A stretch of 14,432 nucleotides of DNA from Amoebophrya sp. AT5.2. Its lineage: Eukaryota > Sar > Dinophyceae > Syndiniales > Amoebophryaceae. The notes under the pieces were generated by a model. The model was not told where the DNA came from and did not search any database. It was given only the letters and a program-made list of their open reading frames with translations. How positions within the stretch are numbered: position 1 is the stretch's first letter; each line of letters begins with the position of its first letter. Both the position numbers and the translations under genes were made by a program. The stretch covers positions 1 through 14,432 of the forward strand of contig RXOD01005379.1 of the NCBI GenBank assembly GCA_005223375.1, in the 5' to 3' direction. Of this stretch, positions 7,841 through 14,432 are shown in pieces.

Positions 7841-8487
7841 TGTAAGTACTTATCGATCGGCGCGATGCAACCGATGCTTGCAAGAAATATAAATCGATGA
7901 CGATTCTTTTACAACTGCAAAATGCGTTCTGATGTGCTCGCCTGGGGATACCCTGCTACCGCGGTTTTTTGATAGTGCAGCTCAACCTCATCTCACTGGC
8001 GGAAGGTTTATGAGTGTAGCTTTGAGTTGAGTTTTTCTGTGTGCGTTCACGACTCTCGGATCAGGTGCTGTACAGATCCGAGCACACCAACAAGAGCCCG
8101 ACAGGAAAGCGCAATTTGTGAACGGAGAAAGCGGAGTACCAAAAAGGTAAAGTACTCCGTGCCATTTTCGACAACTGCCATGCATTTTGTTTTTGGCCGC
8201 CGTATAACAGTCAAAGTTCGAAACAAGTGTATTGCTGTAAACAGCATGCCAGTCGGTCTCTACAGCATGACTTTTCCCTGTGTCTCGATTTGTACCAGCG
8301 AGCGGCGTTTTTAGAGGCGGCCAGAGCGACCTCGAACCAGCGACCTCGAAGGCAGTCAGTCAGTGCTTCAATTTACCACCAGCCATCGGTTCTTCGGATG
8401 AAAATGCGAAATCTATCATTCTGCAGCGATTGCGATCTGCAGTGCTTGCCCTAGTCCTGAGTACGTTCGTCTTCGTCAGCTTCCCAG
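7841..8487. other. 647-bp gap between cyclophilin and ceramidase genes
   Basis: No coding frame is supported. The ceramidase leader contains the palindrome aagtactt at 7843-7850, just before its ATG. A hairpin lies at 8132-8159, and an 11-nt direct repeat (gcgacctcgaa) occurs at 8326-8336 and 8340-8350. An AT-rich patch (ataaatcgatg) near 7888-7900 could belong to the ceramidase promoter, but this is not demonstrable. Confidence 0.5.
8132..8159. repeat. 8-bp perfect hairpin, cggagtac / gtactccg
   Basis: Arms at 8132-8139 and 8152-8159 flank a 12-nt A-rich loop. It lies about 330 nt past the cyclophilin stop and 290 nt before the ceramidase start. Function is unknown. It carries the GTAC core seen in several other inverted repeats in the window. 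Confidence 0.6.
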
Positions 8488-9813
8488 CTACGACACCTCT
8501 CCGCAGTCGAGGATGTTTACTTTCCGTTTCACTTGTCCGCTCGCGCTCCCACAGTTTTCCAGCATGGTCATGGTTTCCACCAGTTTGTCCTTGTGCGCCG
8601 GCACCGCCCGCCCGTCTACCATCGGCACGCCGATCACTTGGCCGAACACCGTGTGTTTTCCGTCCAGGTGCGCCAGCCGGTGCCCGAACGTGATGAAGAA
8701 CTGCGCCGAGTTCGTGTTCGGCGAGCCCAAATTCGCACAGGAGAGCAAGTACTTGCCCGCGTCGTGCTTCAGCGTGAAGTTTTCGTCGTCATAGTACTTG
8801 CCGTTTTGCGACTTGGGCAGCCCGCCCGTGCCGTCACGATTCGTGAAGTCGCCGGACTGGGCCATGAAGCCGGGGATGATCCGGTGGAAGGGCGTGTTCT
8901 CGTACTCCCCCCGGCGACAGAAGCCCTGAAAGCGATCCGTAGTCAGGGGGCAGACGTCCTCGAAGAGCTCGATGTGAAGCCGGCGGGGGTGCTCGCGCTT
9001 GATGCCAACGCGGTTGGTCGGATTGAAGTCCGGTCCGAAACCGACGTCCAGCCACACGCACGGATTCGGCTTCTTCGGCTTCTTCGGAGGGGTCTTCTTG
9101 CGCTCGTGCTGGTCGCCGCGAGGACGTTGGTCTCGCATCCGGGTGGTTCCGCGATCGCGGCTACGGGAACGGCCACGGTCACGGTCACCACGACCGCGAG
9201 AGGGTGCCTTCCGGCTGGTGCTGCGCCGCCCGCGCGAGACGGATCGGTCGGTGGCGCGGCCTCTTTCACGGCTGTTCCCATTCTTGGAAGGCGGGGGAGC
9301 ACGGCGGTCGTCTCTGTCGTGTTGCGGGGGCGCGCGGCTCTCGCGGCGTTTGGGCGGCGGGGGAGCGCGGCTGTCGCGTCGTTTGGGTGGCGGACGAGCG
9401 CGGCTGTCGTCACGTTTCTTGGCAGGAGGTGGCGCACGGCTGTCGCCGCGTTTCTTGGGAGGGGGAGCAGCGCGGCTGTCGCGTCTTTTGGGCGGCGGAG
9501 CAGGGCGGCTGTCGTCGCGTTTCTTGGGGGGCGGAGCCGCGCGGCTGTCGGCGCGTCCTCTGGGAGGCGGTGCCGGACGACTATCGCGTTTTTTGGCCGG
9601 GGGAGGCGCGCGGCTGTCCCGTTTTTTGGGGGGCGGAGCCGCATGGTCTCGTCTGGAAGTATCGTTGCGACCCCTCGACAAATCTCGGCCGCGAGGAGAA
9701 TTGGAACGTCGGTTAGTGTTGCCACCGCGAGTAGGCGCTCCCCGAGAGTTGGAACGGTGGGCAGGTTTCTGCACCCGCCGCCTCGAATCACGGCTACGAG
9801 AGCGCACAGCCAT
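8488..9813 (-). CDS. SR-type cyclophilin (peptidyl-prolyl cis-trans isomerase)
   Basis: The 441-residue protein has an Arg/Ser/Pro-rich N-terminus (1-245) and a C-terminal cyclophilin domain (about 250-441). Proteins of this layout act on splicing factors in nuclear speckles. The active site is intact: F309-H-R311-I-I-P-G-F316-M317-A-Q319, N361 in CANLGSPNTNSAQFFITF, and H387 in LDGKH. The cyclosporin-contacting Trp of cyclophilin A (W121) is H382 here, as in many SR-cyclophilins, which often lowers drug binding. The N-terminus has true RS stretches at both ends (RSRSRDSRRR; GRSRSRDRG) around a repeated KKRDSRAPPP tract. The ATG at 9813 is chosen: the frame upstream offers only TTG, and AAGATGG is a good initiation context. 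The stop is TAG. The long plus-strand open frame opposite is a shadow of the biased repeat. Confidence 0.93.
   Translation of the reverse strand: MAVRSRSRDSRRRVQKPAHRSNSRGAPTRGGNTNRRSNSPRGRDLSRGRNDTSRRDHAAPPPKKRDSRAPPPAKKRDSRPAPPPRGRADSRAAPPPKKRDDSRPAPPPKRRDSRAAPPPKKRGDSRAPPPAKKRDDSRARPPPKRRDSRAPPPPKRRESRAPPQHDRDDRRAPPPSKNGNSRERGRATDRSVSRGRRSTSRKAPSRGRGDRDRGRSRSRDRGTTRMRDQRPRGDQHERKKTPPKKPKKPNPCVWLDVGFGPDFNPTNRVGIKREHPRRLHIELFEDVCPLTTDRFQGFCRRGEYENTPFHRIIPGFMAQSGDFTNRDGTGGLPKSQNGKYYDDENFTLKHDAGKYLLSCANLGSPNTNSAQFFITFGHRLAHLDGKHTVFGQVIGVPMVDGRAVPAHKDKLVETMTMLENCGSASGQVKRKVNILDCGEVS
9322..9640. repeat. Coding minisatellite in the SR-cyclophilin
   Basis: About nine units of 33-39 nt encode variants of KKRDSRAPPPA. 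Units differ by whole codons and by Ala, Pro, Asp or Gly changes, so frame is kept. The tract expands the disordered, positively charged linker between the RS end and the isomerase domain. Unit number may vary between strains (inference). Confidence 0.85.
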
Positions 9814-11158
9814 CTTGGATGTCTTGTTAAACAAAAAGCCGCTGTGTGATGTCGTCAGGAAGATTGAGATGGAGATAGAGATTCAGTGGCACCTATTGCC
9901 ACGCTCAGCGTAAAAATTCAAATCGTATGGAGCACCTCGATCGCGCTACAAGTACATTGCAGTGCACTAGCGAAGCTAACCAGAGCTGAGAAAGGGTTGC
10001 ATGGTTCGAAAGACAGCAATGAGAAAGTAGGAGTTTCAGTTCTTGAATCACGAAAACTTTGACCACACAGTGGTAGGTAAATGAGGAACAACAGGCAGAT
10101 CAAGAGTGCAGCAAGCGGATCATTCCTCGTCTTTCCAACACACACAGAAGATGAGATCCTTGACTTGAAATCGAACGCCGCAGTGAGTCTCCCATCGCGT
10201 CTCCGAACCTGGAAGCTTGCTTTCCATTTTTGATATTTCGCAGCGACTTGATCGCATGCTGCTACTAACTTGGGCTGGCACAGGATGAGAGCAGATTTAT
10301 GAACTGCCCGTGTCAAGGAAGACGTAGGTAGTGTGCTGGAGCCCACCATTAAATTTCATCTCCAATCTGTGCTACCAGTAATTGAGAAGTCTATCAGTAA
10401 TCTCGAGTGCGAAGTACTACCTTCGGGGATGAATTTGATGCACAAAACAGCGATTTGTTCGTGGGAGCAAGTTGATCGCGAAGTTACAAGCTTTGCAATG
10501 GGAATTCTCTACGCGAAATAGGGAAGAAGCGTAGAAGGAGCCCACAATACGCGAGCCCCAACTACCTCTGTAATCAACTTATCCTCTAAGTCTAGGACGA
10601 CCCGCTGACAATTTGTAATGCCCAGGTGCCGCGGCCAATTAATTTATTGGTTCAAAGTTTTTCGTTGGAAAAAATAATGTCGTCAAACATAAAATCAGGA
10701 GTGTTACATTCGGAAAGCTCAGAACGGCAGTAAGTGTCGCACAAAGCCACTGGCGTTTGCCTTCCTAGTCCACCTCCGAAGGTCGACTGTAGTTGTTCGC
10801 GGCAGCGAAACATGAATCCAAACCCGTGCGAACGCCAACAAGCGATTGCTTACTGAACGCCTTTCGGTGCTACCGAGTAGCGCTAGCGGCTCTGGAGCAC
10901 TTGCAAGTAGCTCCTTCTAGGAAGATGTGAGCTGGTGCTGGAAGATGAATGTGTAACTAGGTGCTATGGAGGAAGATGTTTGTGCGAACGCACGTGCGTA
11001 AATCGCTGGGTATTAGTTTCGGATTTCCTGCGTTTGAGCTTGGCTGCTCGTGCTGAAATTTGCAAGCGACCGCGGCTGGCCAGGGAGACATGCTCAGACA
11101 CACCGAATCCACACAGGTTCTCTGTGCCGCATCAACATTGTAAGTATTTCGTCCATCC
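9814..11158. other. 1.35 kb stretch with no supported gene
   Basis: Open frames are short and without motifs on both strands, and composition is more AT-rich than in coding DNA. It should contain the cyclophilin promoter and leader and the 3' side of the upstream gene. aagtac-type words occur at 9950 and 10412. A missed multi-exon gene with short exons cannot be excluded from sequence alone. Confidence 0.45.
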
Positions 11159-11479
11159 CTACTCCGTCTTCTCCTGGCGTGTCCCTGGCGAGGGCGACAA
11201 AGAAATGGAGTTTTCTTCCCGCGGCGCGGCAGCTACTCGATCGCGGACATCGGCATTTGCGTACCGGCGATTCACTGACTTGCACTTGCCCTGAAACCAC
11301 TGGCCGGAAAGTCGGCGCGAAATCGGGGCCGGCTTTGTGCCGTCGGCACCCGTCGTGGCGCTGCCCTTGGCCGGGGGAGTAGTTTCTCCGATCAATCGGG
11401 AAATCCAGCCGCCGGCCTGCCGCGATCCTCCCTGCTGGTCCAGACCAGTTTTCAAGAGACGCCTCGAGAAACGATACAT
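11159..11479 (-). CDS. Possible small protein with mitochondrial-type N-terminus
   Basis: The frame runs 106 residues from the ATG at 11479 to a TAG. It is not recognised as a known family. It begins MYRFSRRLLKTGL, basic and amphipathic with no acid residue in the first 13, as in mitochondrial presequences. GC rises to coding level across exactly this stretch, which is why it is reported. The body is rich in Ser, Ala, Pro, Gly and Arg (GGWISRLIGETTPPAKG; SRRLSGQWFQGK). A possible donor (CGCCG|GTACGC) at 11266-11258 means this could be only the first exon. A competing frame (11534-11094) is also open but looks less protein-like. It would fill an otherwise 2.5-kb gap in the array. Confidence 0.4.
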   Translation of the reverse strand: MYRFSRRLLKTGLDQQGGSRQAGGWISRLIGETTPPAKGSATTGADGTKPAPISRRLSGQWFQGKCKSVNRRYANADVRDRVAAAPREENSISLSPSPGTRQEKTE

Positions 11480-12341
11480 CTTCGTCCCAAATTGTCTGTG
11501 CGAGTAAGTTTCGTACAGCTACACAAAGCCGCAAATCCGTTCCGTCCTCAAAGCACTGCCGCTGCGCAAACCTCCCGCACCCTCTCCCTCGACGAGTGAC
11601 AAAAAAAAAATAATATTGCTGTTCTGAATTTTCAGAGCGAAAAAAAAGTGCTAGTGTAGGTTCGTGCGCAGTTCAGGCTGTGGAAAATTACAAGGAGGTC
11701 CGAACGAATGCAAAAGCAAAACTGCTATCTTCGGATTGTTTTTCGCTTATAGTGCCGCTGGTCTGGCTTGAAAGAATTGAAGAAGCTCCAGCCTTCTTCC
11801 AATAATATTGAATATGTGAAGAATTAAAACTCTTTCCGTAGGTCTCAAGTCAGGCGAAAAACTAAAGCAGCCTGGCGTCATAAATTGCATGTATCGATCG
11901 GTTTTTCGAATCGAAGGTGGTGATATTCGCATTACTACAACGTTATATGATAGCCTTTGCACATCGACTCTCACGTCGAGCTCGAGGTTCTCCCCGCCTC
12001 AACGATGTACGATCGAACCGAACCGAAACCTATAAAAATTCTCCACGCAACTTAGTTGCGGCAACTACCGAGAGGATTGTGTTGTCCCGTCACGTAACCG
12101 AGTAAGTATTGGCACAGAACAGCGATAGCGTCACACGCAGATACTTACCGACCATGAACCGACTCGCGTGGTTATGGTTGGCCTGGGAACAACAGTCCCG
12201 ATCAGTCGCACATTTATATCAATGGCTAGAAAATGATACGGCCACAGCGCTAGCGCAAAGTCGCTGTCGATCGGTATGTTTCGTCTGGCCGTGTCGTCTT
12301 TCTGGCGGGCTCACCAGAGTCGTCTTTCTGGCATGACGTTT
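11480..12341. other. 862-bp gap downstream of the PPPDE gene
   Basis: No coding frame is supported. Two A-rich runs (11601-11610 and 11640-11647) flank a small palindrome, ctgaattttcag. A perfect hairpin cgcaac-tta-gttgcg lies at 12046-12060. A 14-nt direct repeat, gtcgtctttctggc, occurs at 12293-12306 and 12319-12332, just past the PPPDE stop on the minus strand. Confidence 0.5.
12293..12332. repeat. 14-nt direct repeat, period 26
   Basis: gtcgtctttctggc is present twice exactly, with a looser partial match (tcgtctggc) just before at 12281-12289. It lies immediately past the PPPDE stop codon, so it is in the expected 3' UTR. It is probably a small local duplication. Confidence 0.6.
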
Positions 12342-13536
12342 TCATCTGCCCTGAAACAAGCCTGACAGTCTGCTTCCGAATAGTTTTACGTCCTCCCCCA
12401 CTTTTTTTCCGAAGCCCTTCACCCCCTCAAAGCCCTCGGAAAGCCGTTCTTTCACCCGGTGTTGCTCGTCGATTTTCTCCACGTGCTCGCCCATCTTGGC
12501 CCAGCCGTCCTTCACGGCCGTCGTCGCTTTCACCGACACCCGGGTGACGTTTTGCGTCACCTGGTGCTGGTCGTCGAGCCTCTTCGCTTCCGCGGAGACG
12601 TGTTTGAAGGACGAGTCAATCTTACTCGTGACCGGTGCCAGCTTCTCCGAGATATTGAAGGTCGCGTCCAGCTCGGAAGCTGGTGGAGAGGATAAGAAAT
12701 TGAAAAAGATGAATGGCAACGCGGTCCAAGGGCAGCGGTATCTATACGTAGGTATAGAAATAGGCTGTATAATTACCTGTCTTTGTGATACTTTCTCTGA
12801 CCTTGGTTACGCCTGCGTCCACCTTCAGCCCTATGTTTTGCAGGTTGCTGACCCAGGCCGGCACCTCGTCCACGCCCAGGGCTATGCAGAATGTGTTCGC
12901 GAAACTGCAGCAGTTCTTCTTCAGCAGGTCGTAGTCTTGCGCCAGCCAGTTCGGCATCAGGATTTCTCGGAGGAGCTTCTCCACCTCCTCGGGGGAGAGC
13001 GAGGTCTTGCCCAGAATAACCGCTTCGCGGTATTCGTGGCCCTCGGCTTGCGCTGGTACGCACTGAAAAATCCCGGTAACCGGCGGAGCAGCGTCCCCGT
13101 CGTTCACAGTAGACCTTGTTCCAAAACTGTCCTCTGCGCCCTGGCCTCCGGCCTGCGACGAGGTGGACGCCGCCCTCTCCCCGCCGTGCGCCCCGTACCC
13201 CCACTCGCGCCCGTAGACTTCTACGCCAACGTGGTAGACGCCCAGTTTTACGCTCTTGCGAAGCGCGTCGTTGATCTTGGCCACGGGTTTCTGTTTCCCC
13301 ACGTTGTAAACGCGTAGCGTTACGGTGCCGTCCATGGGCAGAGGTTGCGGCGTGTTTGGAATCGGTGACATCTGGGGCGGCTGGCTGAGAGAGCCAAAAT
13401 CTGATGCAGCGGCAGCACCCGCCTGCGGCACGGGCGCGTCCACTGTGGGGTACATGTTTCTTGGTTCCCTACTTCGCACGAAATCAAGGGGCGACGATCG
13501 CAACTTTTCTCTAGGTCGTCCCGCCGATCGCAACAT
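12342..13536 (-). CDS. PPPDE (DeSI-like) cysteine peptidase with helical repeat tail (2 exons)
   Basis: Exons 13536-12777 and 12679-12342 give 365 residues; the 97-bp intron (ACAG|GTAATT...CCAG|CT) joins in phase 1. Residues about 72-235 form a PPPDE domain, a papain-like fold found in deSUMOylating and deubiquitinating isopeptidases. Catalytic H102 lies in YHVGVEVYGREWGYG and Cys209 in KNCCSFANTF; the usual loop P..AEGHEYREAVILGKT and EVPAWVSNL are present. A 30-residue disordered insert follows the His strand (about 116-150). Exon 2 adds about 110 charged residues, predicted helical, with LDDQHQV (288-294) and IDEQHRV (323-329) about 35 residues apart; no catalytic role is apparent. ATGs at 13536 and 13455 (residue 28) are both usable, and the first 27 residues are less conserved-looking. 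The peptidase call is firm; whether SUMO or ubiquitin is the substrate is unknown. Confidence 0.9.
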
Positions 13537-14142
13537 GTTTCCAGGTCTCAGTCAAGGAAGCACACGAAAAGCGCGCCTGAGGGGCGGTGACAGGAAAACC
13601 ACTTTGGAAACGGCATGCGTTGAAGAACCGATCAGAACAGCGATGATCGATCACACGTGTGCAGATGAAAAACGGCAGCGGAAAAGCTGAGAACAACACA
13701 CGCCGCAAAGGAGAAGGGCAGAGCGTAGCTGGCAACTAGTACGGCGTGCTCGAGCAGGGCAACACTTGTGCCCGAAAGATCGCTTTACATCTACTGTACA
13801 TCACAGAAAGTTCTTGTATACATAAATCGCAAAATCAGTTCACGGGCCAAAACTCAGGAGGTCCTGCTGCTGCAGTCTCTTTGTTGAAACGATGATAAGG
13901 CAAGGCAAGTCTCTTCATTGAAACAAAGGCTTTGGTGTATCTTTGACTATTGAAACGTATTTTTCAGAAGACCATCAGGATCAGGCTGGATTCGAATTGT
14001 GTCAACTTGGAGGTTCATTCATCAATTTCTGGAGCAGCGACGGCTCCGCTTTGAAACAAGTTGTAAATTTTTATAATCTAGAGCAGCACTTGACAAGTTT
14101 ACAAGAGGTTCATTTTCTGAGAAACTGGTTGCGTACTCTCAA
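13537..14142. other. 606-bp gap upstream of the PPPDE gene
   Basis: This is the expected PPPDE promoter and leader plus the 3' UTR of the next gene. A word ttgaaac recurs at 13884, 13918, 13950 and 14051; the first three are preceded by tctct- or tcttt-like sequence and are 32-34 nt apart. A 67-codon plus-strand frame (13943-14146) has no features and runs against every other gene. Confidence 0.5.
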
Positions 14143-14432
14143 TTAAAACTCATCCGGAGGGGGTGGCGGCCCCAGTCCCATCTCCTCCTCCATCTCCGGC
14201 GACAGTTCGCTTTTTCCGGGCGACGATCCCGCGATGTCAACGCTGCTTGCGCCCCCGAACTGGACCTTGCTCCGATTCGAAACGCCACCTGAGCTCCCTC
14301 GTCCAGGGCTCGCGCCGCCCGGGGAGCCGCCCGGACTGCTTCCCCCAAAAGTGGGCCCGCGATTTCTTGCCCCTGCTGTGGCAGGAGCGCCGCCGGCTTT
14401 CGGAGCGTTCGCCCTGGCAGGAGGGCCGCCGG
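14143..14432 (-). CDS. C-terminus of a Gly/Pro/Ser-rich protein (partial)
   Basis: A frame open to the right edge ends at TAA (14145-14143). The visible 96 residues are Gly-, Ser-, Pro- and Ala-rich (repeated GG-P and SPGG units, e.g. SSPGGSPGGASPGRGSSGG). They finish with an acidic stretch ELSPEMEEEMGLG, five prolines and DEF. Two near-identical pieces, GGPPAR and GGAPAT, begin the segment. It is low-complexity and no family can be named. Strand, GC and a clean stop followed by AT-rich sequence support it as a real gene end. A polyproline end next to acidic residues could bind profilin- or WW-type partners, which is speculation. Confidence 0.6.
   Translation of the reverse strand, partial: GGPPARANAPKAGGAPATAGARNRGPTFGGSSPGGSPGGASPGRGSSGGVSNRSKVQFGGASSVDIAGSSPGKSELSPEMEEEMGLGPPPPPDEF

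Noticed and set aside
8326..8350. tRNA-like GGTTCGAGGT segment on the minus strand
   Set aside because: The flanks do not form a T-arm stem or an acceptor stem; it is an 11-nt direct repeat.
9813..9834. Upstream start for the cyclophilin
   Set aside because: The codon at 9834 is TTG; the first ATG in frame is at 9813 with a good initiation context.
8533..9849. 438-codon plus-strand open frame opposite the cyclophilin
   Set aside because: It is the antisense of the Arg/Pro/Ser-rich repeat and domain. It has no family features, while the minus strand encodes an intact cyclophilin active site.
10333..10521. 62-codon plus-strand frame
   Set aside because: No domain or signal, AT-rich sequence, expected length by chance.
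13943..14146. 67-codon plus-strand frame
   Set aside because: Against the strand of every gene, AT-rich, featureless and overlapping the stop of the partial minus-strand gene.
1..14432. Dinoflagellate spliced-leader gene, rRNA, CRISPR or prokaryotic operon features
   Set aside because: No spliced-leader core, rRNA segment, regular spacer array or ribosome-binding pattern was found by eye; introns rule out a prokaryotic reading.

Overview
The window is nuclear DNA from a protist eukaryote. Seven introns of typical eukaryotic form (GT...AG; six complete, about 80-198 bp, and one cut by the window edge) are needed to rebuild conserved proteins. The proteins are eukaryotic types: a TMTC-like protein, FKBP, SR-type cyclophilin, alkaline ceramidase and a PPPDE peptidase. 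Coding GC is high and intergenic gaps are about 0.3-1.3 kb. All nine gene models read on the minus strand, head to tail. A compact, one-way array with degenerate 5' splice sites and hairpin-bearing introns suggests an alveolate, perhaps a dinoflagellate relative such as a syndinian (Amoebophrya-like). That placement is inference only. All three stop codons end genes here, TGA most often, so the standard code fits.

Layout from the right edge (upstream) to the left edge (downstream) on the minus strand. 14432-14143: C-terminus of a Gly/Pro/Ser-rich protein. 13536-12342: PPPDE (DeSI-like) cysteine peptidase fused to a helical repeat tail, two exons. 11479-11159: possible small protein with a mitochondrial-type N-terminus. 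9813-8488: SR-cyclophilin. 7840-6797: alkaline ceramidase. 6394-5327: PhyH-type Fe(II)/2-oxoglutarate dioxygenase. 4536-2616: four-exon unrecognised protein with a ubiquitin-like fold. 1542-839: three-exon FKBP. 536-125: first exon of a TMTC-like membrane protein that runs off the left edge.

The genes do not form one pathway; they are a mixture of protein folding, splicing-associated, lipid, ubiquitin/SUMO and membrane functions. The array looks like a one-way gene cluster, not an operon. The less ordinary parts are: a 172-codon open frame continuing after the TGA of the dioxygenase and holding degenerate in-frame repeats; GTACTT-type 5' splice sites; short perfect hairpins in or beside introns; a 42-nt near-perfect GC-rich hairpin at the left edge; and a shifted histidine pair in the ceramidase.
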